NCBI RefSeq assembly: GCF_000819885.1
Contig: NZ_CDBO01000009.1
Coordinates: 1-64,000 of the forward strand
Source of the DNA: Aeromonas fluvialis
GTDB taxonomy: Bacteria > Pseudomonadota > Gammaproteobacteria > Enterobacterales > Aeromonadaceae
Length of the DNA stretch: 64,000 bases
Reading direction: 5' to 3'
The notes beneath the pieces are model-generated. The model searched no databases. It was given only the letters and a program-made list of their open reading frames with translations, and was not told the DNA's origin. Within the stretch, counting starts at the first letter, position 1. Each line of letters opens with the position of its first letter. Positions 48,208-56,606 of this stretch are shown one piece after another. A program made the position numbers and the translations under genes.

Positions 48208-49275
48208 ATGCGCATCGATCACTACGACCTCCAGGGGGAGGTGCAATACCGGCAACAGCAGGCCCAGAGCCGCAAGGTGCGCAACCTCGGGCCAGTGCCA
48301 CCCACCGTCAATCCACCAGAAGGCAACAGAGCGGCTGCGGCTGGCGAACGCGGCAGCACCCTGACACTCACCAACCCCCTGACGCTGCAAACCGCGAGGC
48401 AATCGGCAGTCAGCCAGCAAGCGGCAACGCCTCCCGCCCCGCCCGCAGCGGACGTCGGCAAAGAGCAGGATGGCATTCCCGATGATGGGCTCGATAACCG
48501 CCAGCGGCTGATCAAGCTGATGGTAGAGGCGATGCTGGGCCATGAGATCGAGTTGCCCAAGCCGATCAAACCCACTGAAGAAGGGGGCAAGGGAGTGACC
48601 CAAGGAGACGCCGCCACTCAGGCCGTCGAGCAGGATCAAGTGGTGGAGGTAACGGACACCCTGCTGCAACAGGAGCAGCTCAAGGTGGTGGCGTCAGCCA
48701 GCGTAGCGACTCGGGATGGCCAGACTATTCAGCTCGATCTCGGCTTTTTCCTCGACTGGCGTCAGCTGGAGGTGAGCCAGCGGCGCACCACCCTCAATGC
48801 CCTCAAGGATCCGCTGGTGCTCAGTCTGGATGGCAAGATTGCCGATCTGACCGAGGCACGGGTCACTTTCGATATCGATCAGGATGGCAAGGAGGATAGC
48901 CTGCCGGGCCTGCGGGAAGGGAGTGGCTTCGTGGCACTGGATCGCAATGGCAACGGCACCATAGACGATGGTGGCGAGCTGTTCGGCGCTCGCTCTGGCA
49001 ATGGCTTCGGCGAGCTGGCCGGGCTTGATGAAGATGGCAACGGCGTGCTGGACGAGGGGGACAGCCAGTTTTCTGCGCTGCAGTTCTGGCACCCGGAGCA
49101 CACCCCCATCGCCTTGGTGGAGCTAGGGATCGGCGCCATCCTGCTGCGTCCCCTCGATACCCCCTTCAACCATCTGGGGGAGAGTGGCACTCAGGGGGTG
49201 CTGCGCCAGTCCGGCCTCTATGTGACCGAGCAGGGCAAGGGAGGCTGGGTGCAGCAGATCGACCTGCGGGTCTGA
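48208..49275 (+). CDS. Calcium-loop (EF-hand-like) protein of unknown function
   Basis: From MRIDHYDLQGEVQYRQQQAQ it is 355 residues. An Ala/Gln/Pro-rich N-terminal third leads to a C-terminal region with Dx[D/N]xDG-type loops: DIDQDGKED, DRNGNGTIDDGGELFG and DEDGNGVLDEGD. These resemble the calcium-binding modules seen in large secreted proteins, but no signal peptide is visible. An ATG at 48184 is an alternative; GAGG before 48208 favours the later start. An inverted repeat CTGGTCG/CGACCAG lies just upstream (48165-48183). Confidence 0.7.
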   Translation: MRIDHYDLQGEVQYRQQQAQSRKVRNLGPVPPTVNPPEGNRAAAAGERGSTLTLTNPLTLQTARQSAVSQQAATPPAPPAADVGKEQDGIPDDGLDNRQRLIKLMVEAMLGHEIELPKPIKPTEEGGKGVTQGDAATQAVEQDQVVEVTDTLLQQEQLKVVASASVATRDGQTIQLDLGFFLDWRQLEVSQRRTTLNALKDPLVLSLDGKIADLTEARVTFDIDQDGKEDSLPGLREGSGFVALDRNGNGTIDDGGELFGARSGNGFGELAGLDEDGNGVLDEGDSQFSALQFWHPEHTPIALVELGIGAILLRPLDTPFNHLGESGTQGVLRQSGLYVTEQGKGGWVQQIDLRV

Positions 49276-49339
49276 GCCTTGAAACGGAATCATCCGATCG
49301 GTCGTTGATGAAATCTGCCAGCGACCGGCTCCGGCGCCA

Positions 49340-51547
49340 TCAACTCAGCTCGGTGGGGTCGATATCCAGACTCCAGCGCACCTTTTTGGTCTCGGGCCAG
49401 CCTTCCAGCTCCTTCACCGCCCAGTCCAGCAGTTGGGCCATTGGCGCTCGATTCGGCCCCTGCACCAGCAACTGCATGCGAAACTTGCCCGCCTTGCGCT
49501 CCATAAAACCGCTGATGGGCCCCAGCACCTGCAGATGGGGATAGCGGGCGCTGCGAAGGGTATCAGCGAGACGGGTGAGGAACAGCTGCACCTCGTCGCG
49601 GCCGTTGGCCTCGGCGCGGAACAGCCCCTGATAGCTGAAGGGCGGCAACCCCAACAGGCGGCGCTCTTTCAGCGCCGTGTCGGCAAAATGGCCGTAGCCG
49701 TTCTGGGTCAGATCCTGCAGCAGGGCATGCTCGGGGTGGTGACTCTGCAACACCACCAGCCCCGGCTTGCTGGCGCGACCGGCGCGGCCCGCCACCTGGG
49801 TGTAGAGCTGGGCCAGCTTCTCGGCGGCGCGAAAATCGGCGCAGAACAAAGCACCATCCACATCCAGCAGACCCACTAGTGTCACATCCGGGAAGTGGTG
49901 CCCCTTGGCCAGCATCTGGGTACCGATCAGGATCTTGTACTTGCCCGCCTTGATGTCGCCGAGATGGGTCTCCAGCTCCCCCTTGCGGCGGGTGTTGTCC
50001 CGATCGATGCGCACCACAGGGTATTGCGGGAAAACGGTGGTGAGCAGCTGTTCTAGCTGCTCGGTACCGACCCCGGAACCGATCAGCTCGCTGCTGCCGC
50101 ACTCGGGGCAGTGGTGGGGCAGCGGGCGCACGCTGTCGCAGTGGTGGCAGTGCAGCCGTCGCCCGGCCTGGTGCCAGGTGTACCAGGCATCGCAGCGCTC
50201 GCAGGCGGCGCTCCAGCCGCACTGGTGGCAGATGAGGGATGGGGCATAGCCACGGCGGTTGAGAAACAGCATCACCTGATTGCCTGCCGCCAGATGTTCC
50301 GCCATCAACTGCTCCAGCTGGGGGGAGAGCCCTGCCTGCAGCCGCACGCTCTTGATATCCAGGATCACCTGACGGGCCATCTGGGCGTTACCGGCGCGGC
50401 GGGTCAGGGTGAGGTGGTGATACTTGCCGGTGCGGGCGTTGTGCAGCGTCTCCAGCGAGGGGGTGGCTGAACCGAGCAGGATCGGGATGCCGGCACGATG
50501 GGCCCGCATTACCGCCAGATCCCGCGCGTGATAGCGAAAACCGTCCTGCTGCTTGAAAGAGCCGTCGTGCTCCTCGTCGATGATGATGATGCCGAGGTTG
50601 TGAAACGGGGTGAACACCGCAGAGCGGGTGCCGATCAGGATGGCGGCACCACCGTCACGGCAGGCGAGCCAGGCATCGAGCCGCTCCCGGTCGTTCATGG
50701 CGGAGTTCATCGCCACCACAGGCACATTGAAGCGACGGCGGAAGCGGTTGATGGTCTGCGGGGTGAGGCCGATCTCCGGCACCATCACCAGCGCCTGCTT
50801 GCCCGCCTTGAGCAACGGCTCGAGGATACTCAGGTAGACCTCGGTCTTGCCGGAGCCGGTGATGCCATCGAGCAGGAAGGCACCGAACTGGTTGCTCTGG
50901 CTGGTAACGGCGGAGACGGCCAGCGCCTGCTCGCCGTTGAGACGCAGCCCCTCCCCCGGTTCAAAGCGGGCGGCCCAGTCGCCGTCGTGGCTCGGCTCCA
51001 GCAAGCGTTTCTCCAGCAAGCCCTTCTTCTCCAGCGCGGTGAGGGCGGCGCTCTGGATCTCCTCCTGCTTGAGGGCGGATGGCGTTTGCGGCCCCTTGCG
51101 CAGCAGCGCAAGCGCCTGCTGCTGCTTGGCCGCACGCTTGAGCTCGTTCAGATCGACGGCCATGCCAGCCTCGGTGGCAAACCAGAACTCCAGCTCCCGA
51201 TAGGCGGCAGGCTCCCCCTTGCGCACCAGCACCGGCAGGGCGTGGGGCAGCACCTCCCCCAGCGGATGCTGGTAGTAACTGGCGCTCCAGTTCATCAGCG
51301 CCAGTATATCCGGCCCCAGCACGGGGGTACTGTCGAGCACCCGCTTGATGGGCTTGAGCTTGTTGCGCGGCACCTGACTGTCGGTCGGATGATCCACTAC
51401 CAGCCCGACCAGAGTTTGCGGGCCAAAAGGGATCTCGACCCGGCAACCGGGAGCAGGTAACGGCAGGGAAGAGAGATAGTCGAAGTGACGGCGTAACGGT
51501 ACCGGGACAGCGACACGAACCATATCCAGCGTTTGGGAAGAATTCAC
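49340..51547 (-). CDS. priA: Primosomal replication protein N' (PriA helicase)
   Basis: PriA restarts replication at collapsed forks. The 735 residues (E. coli 732) include the N-terminal 3'-end-binding domain (VRVAVPVPLRRHFDYL), Walker A GITGSGKTEVY, DEEH box IIIDEEHDGSF, the zinc-binding cysteine cluster (CHQCGWSAACERCD...CHHCD...CPEC) and the helicase C block GTQMLAKGHHFPDVTLV. It is divergent from rpmE as in E. coli. Confidence 0.97.
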   Translation of the reverse strand: MNSSQTLDMVRVAVPVPLRRHFDYLSSLPLPAPGCRVEIPFGPQTLVGLVVDHPTDSQVPRNKLKPIKRVLDSTPVLGPDILALMNWSASYYQHPLGEVLPHALPVLVRKGEPAAYRELEFWFATEAGMAVDLNELKRAAKQQQALALLRKGPQTPSALKQEEIQSAALTALEKKGLLEKRLLEPSHDGDWAARFEPGEGLRLNGEQALAVSAVTSQSNQFGAFLLDGITGSGKTEVYLSILEPLLKAGKQALVMVPEIGLTPQTINRFRRRFNVPVVAMNSAMNDRERLDAWLACRDGGAAILIGTRSAVFTPFHNLGIIIIDEEHDGSFKQQDGFRYHARDLAVMRAHRAGIPILLGSATPSLETLHNARTGKYHHLTLTRRAGNAQMARQVILDIKSVRLQAGLSPQLEQLMAEHLAAGNQVMLFLNRRGYAPSLICHQCGWSAACERCDAWYTWHQAGRRLHCHHCDSVRPLPHHCPECGSSELIGSGVGTEQLEQLLTTVFPQYPVVRIDRDNTRRKGELETHLGDIKAGKYKILIGTQMLAKGHHFPDVTLVGLLDVDGALFCADFRAAEKLAQLYTQVAGRAGRASKPGLVVLQSHHPEHALLQDLTQNGYGHFADTALKERRLLGLPPFSYQGLFRAEANGRDEVQLFLTRLADTLRSARYPHLQVLGPISGFMERKAGKFRMQLLVQGPNRAPMAQLLDWAVKELEGWPETKKVRWSLDIDPTELS

Positions 51548-51578
51548 CAGGGGTTGCCTATTTTTTCTGCGAAGCCAC

Positions 51579-51606
51579 TTGCCTGATCTCAGGCATTTCC
51601 TATATT
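51579..51606 (+). promoter_or_regulatory. Promoter of rpmE
   Basis: TTGCCT, a 16-bp spacer and TATATT lie about 90 bp before the L31 start in the priA-rpmE intergenic region. Confidence 0.6.
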
Positions 51607-51694
51607 ATTCGCAGCCTTTGAAACTGTGTTCAACAATCGTGTGGTGTCCGACAAGAGATCGGATGGCGACACGGCCTATTAATTGAGGTTGTCC

Positions 51695-51910
51695 ATGAAA
51701 GCTGGTATCCATCCTGACTACGTAGCCATCACCGCCAAGTGCTCTTGCGGTAACGTCATCAACACTTTCTCTACCCTGGGTAAAGATCTGAACCTGGACG
51801 TGTGCTCCGAGTGCCACCCGTTCTATACCGGCAAGCAGAAAGAAGTTTCTAGCGGCGGCCGCGTAGACAAGTTCAACAAGCGTTTCGGTGCGATGACCAC
51901 CAAGAAGTAA
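51695..51910 (+). CDS. rpmE: 50S ribosomal protein L31 (zinc-binding form)
   Basis: From [20 protein letters not shown] it is 71 residues (E. coli 70). Cys16, Cys18, Cys37 and Cys40 form the zinc site of the C+ form. GAGG lies 7 bp before the ATG. An upstream in-frame start would add four residues without support. It is a monocistronic gene with a strong terminator. Confidence 0.97.
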   Translation: MKAGIHPDYVAITAKCSCGNVINTFSTLGKDLNLDVCSECHPFYTGKQKEVSSGGRVDKFNKRFGAMTTKK

Positions 51911-51931
51911 TTTTACTTCTGAAGAATTCTG

Positions 51932-51958
51932 AAAAAGGCGCCCATCGGGCGCCTTTTT
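51932..51958 (+). terminator. Terminator after rpmE
   Basis: AAAAAGGCGCCC/GGGCGCCTTTTT is a 12-bp perfect stem with an ATC loop followed by T. Confidence 0.93.
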
Positions 51959-52010
51959 TATTGTTCCTCGTTTGCTTCCTGCACATTTCCTCAACCGGCC
52001 GCACTCGCTC

Positions 52011-52661
52011 CTACTGACCAACCTCCATGGCACGACGCAGATAGACATACCCCTCACCCGGGCTGCCCCAGCGCGGGCGCCCTGTGTTGTCATAGGCACG
52101 ATCCAGCAGTCTGACACTATCCGGGCCAATCCAGATATGCTGCACCAGCGTCGTGGCACCACCAAAATCGGTGGCGCAGTGGCCAACCCGGGTGTGACCT
52201 GCATATTCGCCGGAGGGGGTGCGGGTCAGCCAGATCTCGCACCCATGGCGCAAGGAGAGCTGCTGCGGGGTCAGGCTGTCGAGCAGGGTGGGCTCATGCC
52301 AGGCACCGGCAAAATCGATGGCCCGGGGCATGGTTAACTCTGCCATCAGGATCCGCCCGTCAGGGGCAGGGGAGAAGCGATAGATGCGCTGGCGGAAGGG
52401 GCGGATGGAGCGCTGGCTCAGGGACTGCTCGGCATAGACCCAGCGATAGCCCAGATAGCCGGGCCAGATCTCCATCAAGCGCAGCTCGGCACTGGTAAAG
52501 CGGCTGTCGTAACTGGCCTGCTCCCGGCTCGAGAATGCCCCGTTGTACCAGCTGAGGAGCGGCTCCATGCCCGGCTTGAGTGGGGTGGCCTGGGGGACCG
52601 GTCCTGCCAACGCCAGACAGGAACAGATCAGCCCGAATACAGCCACCAGCAACTTTGCCAT
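52011..52661 (-). CDS. CpcT/CpeT-family protein, exported
   Basis: From MAKLLVAVFGLICSCLALAG it is 216 residues with a signal peptide (cleavage likely after ALA). The body matches the CpcT/CpeT fold, with YNGAFSSREQA, GYRWVYAEQS and RPFRQRIYRFS. In cyanobacteria this family contains phycobilin lyases; in this non-photosynthetic setting the function is unknown. AAGGA lies 5 bp before the chosen ATG. Confidence 0.8.
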   Translation of the reverse strand: MAKLLVAVFGLICSCLALAGPVPQATPLKPGMEPLLSWYNGAFSSREQASYDSRFTSAELRLMEIWPGYLGYRWVYAEQSLSQRSIRPFRQRIYRFSPAPDGRILMAELTMPRAIDFAGAWHEPTLLDSLTPQQLSLRHGCEIWLTRTPSGEYAGHTRVGHCATDFGGATTLVQHIWIGPDSVRLLDRAYDNTGRPRWGSPGEGYVYLRRAMEVGQ

Positions 52662-52783
52662 CGAATCCTTCCGAATCATCATAGTGGCGGCGATTATATG
52701 AGCGAATTCGCCCAATAACAGCCCTTACGATCAAATCATTGCCACTCTGGTGCAAAAACCTCGCAAGGATCTTCGCCCGGTCA

Positions 52784-54637
52784 CTAGACTCGGTACTTCG
52801 CAACCGCCTGATTCAATAGCTGAGCCTGTTTATTGAGTCCATCGCTGGACTTGGCATTCTCTTCGGCCATGGAGCTCGACTCCTGGGCGATGTCACGGAT
52901 GTTGTTGACGTTGCGGTTCACCTCGTTGGCCACCAGGCTCTGCTGCTCGATGGCCGCTGCTATCTGGGTACTCATGTCCATGATGTGGGTCACATCCTGG
53001 GTGATCTGCCCCAGCAACGCCCCTGCGGTACTGGCCTGATCCGAGCTGCGGTTGCCCTGCTCGCGACAGGTTGCCATCACCTCGACGATGCTGCCGGTCT
53101 GTTTCTGCAGGGAGTCGATGATGCCGGCGATCTCCTGGGTCGATTTCTGGGTACGAATGGCCAGATTGCGCACCTCATCGGCCACCACCGCAAAGCCGCG
53201 ACCCTGATCCCCTGCCCGGGCCGCTTCGATGGCCGCGTTGAGGGCCAGCAGGTTGGTCTGCTCGGCAATACCACGGATCACATCGAGCACCGAACCGATG
53301 GTCTCGCTCTCTTTTTGCAACTGGCTCACCTCGCGGGATGAGCTCTCCAGATTGCCCGCCAGCGAGCGGATCTGCTCGACAGTATTCTCGACCGCAGCCC
53401 GCCCCTCCATCGCCTTGTTGTTGGTCGCCTGCGCATTGTTGGCCGCCTGCTCGGTGTTGCGGGCGATCTCTTCGATGGTGGAGCCCATCTCGGTGGAAGC
53501 GGTCGCCACCATGTCGGTCTCCTGCAGCTGGCGCGCCGCCCCTTCACTGGTGCGTTTGACGTTGGTCGAAAGGTGATCCGCCGCCTCGGTCAGGGTGTGC
53601 ACGCTCTGCTTCACATCGCCAATCAGGTTGCGGAACCCGCCCAGCATCACGTCGAGATTGCCAGCCAGCTGGGACATTTCATCAGCGCCTTGCAACTCTA
53701 TCTTCAGACGCAGGTCATTATCCTGACGAATGCGGTTGACTGTTTCATTCACCTGAGTAATGGGACGGTCGATACTGCGCCCCAGCAACACGCTCATGAT
53801 GCCGATCAGCACCACAATCACCCCGCCACAGACCAGCATCAGGCTGTTGAGGCGAGCGCTCTGCCGCTCCAGCTCATCGACAATGTGCTGATCGACGGCT
53901 GCAAACCCCTGTTCGGTCTGATGCACCAGATCCCGCATCTGGTTGCGCAGCCCTTCATCCTCTTTCAGCCCCAGTACCTGCATCCCCTGCACCAGCGCCA
54001 CAAAGTCCTGCCGGTACTGCTTGCTGGCCTGCTCCAGCTTGCCACGATCCGCCTCCGGCAAAGTGGCAAGGCTATCCTGAAAACTCTTGTGCAAGGTCTC
54101 GAAACGCTCCAGATACTGGATATCGGCGCGCAGCATGAAGTCTTTCTCCACCCGCCTCAACTGCAACATGGTGATGAGCAACCCCTGCTGATCCAGCTGC
54201 TTGAGCCCATTCTCCACCTCATGCACCGCCGCCCGCAGCTTGCCATAGAGCCCCTCCTCCGGCCCCAGACCAATCTTCTGCTGCTGGGCTACCAGATCGT
54301 TGAAGGCCTTGCCATAGCCGCGGATTTGCTGATCCAGTCTGGTCAGCTCCCCCTCGACGGCCGCCAGATTATCATCGGTCACCAGCTCCCGGTTGTGCTG
54401 GTGAAAGTCAGACAGCCCCTGATTGAAGCGCTCGACGAAGGTCATCTCCTTGCGGATCAGAAAATCCTTTTCGGCCCGCCGCAGGTTGAGCATGGCGATC
54501 TCCAGCTGGTCGATATTACGCTGAGCTTCGGTCAGGTGACGGTGCACCTGGCTGGAGTAGATAAACAAGCAGCTCAGTACCAGCATGGCAACGGCAACCA
54601 GCACGGTATTCAGGATCAACTTATGACGGATAAGCAC
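52784..54637 (-). CDS. Methyl-accepting chemotaxis protein with HBM sensor
   Basis: The 617 residues form a classical transmembrane chemoreceptor: membrane helix 1 (about 7-29), a periplasmic helical-bimodular sensor with two repeated LRRxEKDFxxR motifs (near 53 and 160), membrane helix 2 (about 267-290), HAMP, and a cytoplasmic signalling domain whose tip reads [23 protein letters not shown] sensors in pseudomonads detect organic acids; the ligand here is unknown. There is no C-terminal CheR/CheB pentapeptide. It stands alone, divergent from rraA. Confidence 0.92.
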   Translation of the reverse strand: MLIRHKLILNTVLVAVAMLVLSCLFIYSSQVHRHLTEAQRNIDQLEIAMLNLRRAEKDFLIRKEMTFVERFNQGLSDFHQHNRELVTDDNLAAVEGELTRLDQQIRGYGKAFNDLVAQQQKIGLGPEEGLYGKLRAAVHEVENGLKQLDQQGLLITMLQLRRVEKDFMLRADIQYLERFETLHKSFQDSLATLPEADRGKLEQASKQYRQDFVALVQGMQVLGLKEDEGLRNQMRDLVHQTEQGFAAVDQHIVDELERQSARLNSLMLVCGGVIVVLIGIMSVLLGRSIDRPITQVNETVNRIRQDNDLRLKIELQGADEMSQLAGNLDVMLGGFRNLIGDVKQSVHTLTEAADHLSTNVKRTSEGAARQLQETDMVATASTEMGSTIEEIARNTEQAANNAQATNNKAMEGRAAVENTVEQIRSLAGNLESSSREVSQLQKESETIGSVLDVIRGIAEQTNLLALNAAIEAARAGDQGRGFAVVADEVRNLAIRTQKSTQEIAGIIDSLQKQTGSIVEVMATCREQGNRSSDQASTAGALLGQITQDVTHIMDMSTQIAAAIEQQSLVANEVNRNVNNIRDIAQESSSMAEENAKSSDGLNKQAQLLNQAVAKYRV

Positions 54638-54783
54638 GATGGACCTCTCGCAAACTGGCAGTGAACTGCATTGAGCTTATGCAGAAAAGCGGCGACAGGT
54701 GATCTGTGCAAGGAATATTCATTGAAATGCCACACCCACTCCTTATACTGGTTGCACCTGTTTCCAGCCGTGGATTTGACACT

Positions 54784-55269
54784 ATGGAATACAACACTTC
54801 TGAACTGTGCGACATCTATCAGGACATGGTGGATGTGCTTGAACCCATGCTCTGCTCCTTCGGCGGCCGCGCCTCTTTCGGCGGCGTCATCACCACCGTC
54901 AAATGCTTCGAATCGAATGGTCTGATCCGTGAACTCGTCAAAGAGAACGGACTGGGACGCGTCTTGCTGATCGATGGCGGTGGCTCCATGCGCCGCGCCC
55001 TGATCGACAGCGACATCGCCACCACGGCGGCCGAGAACGATTGGGAAGGGATTGTCTGCTACGGCTGCGTCCGCGAAGTCGATATTCTGGAAGATCTGGA
55101 TATCGGCATTCAGGCACTGGCAGCCATTCCGGTCGGTGCCGACAGCAAGGATGTAGGGGAGACCGATCTGCCGGTCAACTTCGGTGGCGTGACCTTCCTG
55201 CCTGATGACCACCTCTACGCTGATACCACTGGGGTGATCCTCTCCCCCGAGGCACTCGATATCGAGTAA
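54784..55269 (+). CDS. rraA: Regulator of ribonuclease E activity A
   Basis: RraA binds RNase E and dampens RNA degradation. From [20 protein letters not shown] it is 161 residues like E. coli. The conserved [17 protein letters not shown] and [16 protein letters not shown] segments are present. The frame is open for 26 codons upstream, but no family match begins there. Confidence 0.96.
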   Translation: MEYNTSELCDIYQDMVDVLEPMLCSFGGRASFGGVITTVKCFESNGLIRELVKENGLGRVLLIDGGGSMRRALIDSDIATTAAENDWEGIVCYGCVREVDILEDLDIGIQALAAIPVGADSKDVGETDLPVNFGGVTFLPDDHLYADTTGVILSPEALDIE

Positions 55270-55287
55270 GCCACAGACAGCGTGACG

Positions 55288-55312
55288 ACGGGAGCCTTGG
55301 CTCCCGTTTTTT
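55288..55312 (+). terminator. Terminator after rraA
   Basis: ACGGGAG/CTCCCGT arms enclose CCTTGG and are followed by six T. Confidence 0.9.
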
Positions 55313-55338
55313 ATGCCTGCAACTTGCTGAAAAATGAC

Positions 55339-55448
55339 AAAAAAAGAGGGCCAGATAAACTGGCCCTTAACTGGAAGCAATGTGAGCAATGTCGTGCCTT
55401 CACAAGAAGTCCATCACGTTGGAACGAATGAAGTCTTTCCCGGAAAAC
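55339..55448 (-). ncRNA. ryhB: RyhB small RNA
   Basis: Between rraA and yhhQ the minus strand contains GCACGACATTGCTCACATTG followed by CTTCCAGT, the invariant pairing core of E. coli RyhB. It is preceded by a sigma70 promoter with a Fur box and ends in a GGGCCAG/CTGGCCC hairpin (55348-55366) with seven T. The predicted RNA is about 110 nt, with a 5' extension of about 50 nt before the core. RyhB, with Hfq, shuts off iron-using proteins (sdhCDAB, sodB and others) when iron is scarce. Targets here are inferred. Any open frame on the opposite strand is chance. Confidence 0.92.
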
Positions 55449-55454
55449 AAGTTA

Positions 55455-55483
55455 ACAATAATCATTCTCATCTAGCTAGGCAA
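55455..55483 (-). promoter_or_regulatory. ryhB promoter with Fur box
   Basis: Minus-strand TTGCCT (55478-55483), a 17-bp spacer and TATTGT (55455-55460). A 7-1-7 Fur site TGAGAAT-G-ATTATTG (55456-55470) covers the -10 and spacer, matching 12 of 15 consensus positions, so Fe-Fur would block RNA polymerase. Confidence 0.85.
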
Positions 55484-55503
55484 GCGCTATTTGCAGAAAG
55501 TGC

Positions 55504-55534
55504 AAAAAAATTGACCACCGTGAAGGGTGGTCAA
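55504..55534 (-). terminator. Terminator after yhhQ
   Basis: Minus-strand TTGACCACC/GGTGGTCAA hairpin followed by seven T, a few bases after the yhhQ stop. It isolates ryhB from yhhQ transcription. Confidence 0.9.
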
Positions 55535-55539
55535 TCTCG

Positions 55540-56214
55540 TCAAGCTTGCCGGGTGGCCGTTTGCAGGCTGGATAATCCGGCCTCGCCCACCAGCTTGCGG
55601 CTGAGGTAACGCAGCAAAACGCCGTAGAGCGGCACGAACAAACCAAGGCTTATCAGCAACTTGAATACGTAATCGACGGTTGCGATCTCGACCCAGTGCT
55701 CTGCCATGAAAGGATCTGTGGTGCGCCAGAAGGCCACACTGAAGAAAGCGATGGTATCGACCAGATTACCGAACAGGGTGGAGGCCGCTGGCGCAATCCA
55801 CCATTGCTTGAGTAGACGCAGCCGGTTGAATACCACCACATCCATGAACTGCCCTACCAGATAGGCCATAAAGCTGGCCAGCGCGATACGCGCCACGAAC
55901 AGGTTGAACTCGGCCAGATGACCAACGCCCTGGAAGCTCCCTTCGAAGAAGAGCACGGAGAGCGCATAGGAGACCGCCAGCGCAGGCAGCATCACGGTCT
56001 GGATAATCTTGCGCGCCAGACCGGCACCGAAGATCCGCACCGTCAGATCGGTAGCCAGGAAGATAAACGGGAAGCTAAAGGCACCCCAGGTAGTGTGAAA
56101 GCCGAAGATGGTGATCGGCAACTGCACCAGATAGTTGCTGCTGGCAATGATCAGGATGTGGAACAACGACAGGCGCACCAGCGCCGTCTGGTGCTGAGCA
56201 GGGGTCAGATTCAT
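55540..56214 (-). CDS. yhhQ: Queuosine precursor transporter YhhQ
   Basis: YhhQ imports preQ0/preQ1 for queuosine modification of tRNA. From MNLTPAQHQTALVRLSLFHI it is 224 residues (E. coli 221) with about six hydrophobic helices and the family motifs FHTTWGAFSFPFIFLATDL and YLVGQFMDVVVFNRLR. The open frame extends 39 codons upstream into its 5' leader, which holds a preQ1 riboswitch, so the later ATG is correct. Confidence 0.93.
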   Translation of the reverse strand: MNLTPAQHQTALVRLSLFHILIIASSNYLVQLPITIFGFHTTWGAFSFPFIFLATDLTVRIFGAGLARKIIQTVMLPALAVSYALSVLFFEGSFQGVGHLAEFNLFVARIALASFMAYLVGQFMDVVVFNRLRLLKQWWIAPAASTLFGNLVDTIAFFSVAFWRTTDPFMAEHWVEIATVDYVFKLLISLGLFVPLYGVLLRYLSRKLVGEAGLSSLQTATRQA

Positions 56215-56220
56215 ATTGTG

Positions 56221-56252
56221 ACCTTTTTGGTTAATGGGGTTAGGGAACCCAT
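56221..56252 (-). ncRNA. PreQ1-I riboswitch
   Basis: A 32-nt segment directly before yhhQ reads ATGGGTTCCCTAACCCCATT then AACCAAAAAGG. It can form a 5-bp stem (ATGGG/CCCAT) with an A-rich tail returning into the loop, like the class I preQ1 aptamer: it aligns closely with the Thermoanaerobacter tengcongensis form (TGGGT...TAACCCCA.TTAAC.AAAA). The tail ends in AAGG, the ribosome binding site 7 nt before ATG, so ligand binding should hide it and block translation. Confidence 0.88.
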
Positions 56253-56284
56253 ATCGCCACCATTGGCGATAATCGAGGGGCGAC

Positions 56285-56312
56285 ATTATACGCCCCAAAA
56301 CCGATAGTTCAA
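56285..56312 (-). promoter_or_regulatory. Promoter of yhhQ
   Basis: Minus-strand TTGAAC (56307-56312), a 16-bp spacer and consensus TATAAT (56285-56290), about 70 bp before the start. The leader also holds an ATCGCC/GGCGAT hairpin upstream of the riboswitch. The -35 overlaps the stop of the upstream gene. Confidence 0.8.
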
Positions 56313-56596
56313 TCTTTATGCTGTTCAGCAAGCCAGAACAGCACCTCCTGATCGGCCGGGTGAACTGCGGTCAGCCAGCAACCGCTGTAGTGTTCATACT
56401 CGAGTCGCAACCGACTGCCTTCAAATTCCAGCAACCAGCTGTGACGGTCTGCCCCCCATTCCCGTTCGATCACAATCAGCTCCCACGCGGCCAGCAACGA
56501 CTCGGCACGGGCGGGAAAGTTGTCCCACTCAAGCCCATCACACGCCAGCATCACCACGCCGGCCTCCGTATCTGTCTGTGTCATTCGCCAGTTCAT
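56309..56596 (-). CDS. DUF3630-like small protein
   Basis: From MNWRMTQTDTEAGVVMLACD it is 95 residues. The pattern WDNFPARAESLLAAWEL and RLRLEYEHYSGCWLTAVHP resembles DUF3630 proteins of Vibrio, Shewanella and Aeromonas; function is unknown. It starts 10 bp after the selO stop, so the two are probably co-transcribed. The open frame upstream overlaps selO and is not used. Confidence 0.7.
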   Translation of the reverse strand: MNWRMTQTDTEAGVVMLACDGLEWDNFPARAESLLAAWELIVIEREWGADRHSWLLEFEGSRLRLEYEHYSGCWLTAVHPADQEVLFWLAEQHKD

Positions 56597-56606
56597 CTCT
56601 TGCCTC

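Noticed and set aside
55334-55609. 91-codon plus-strand frame between rraA and yhhQ
   Set aside because: It runs through the ryhB gene, its terminator and the yhhQ end on the opposite strand, with no similarity to any protein.
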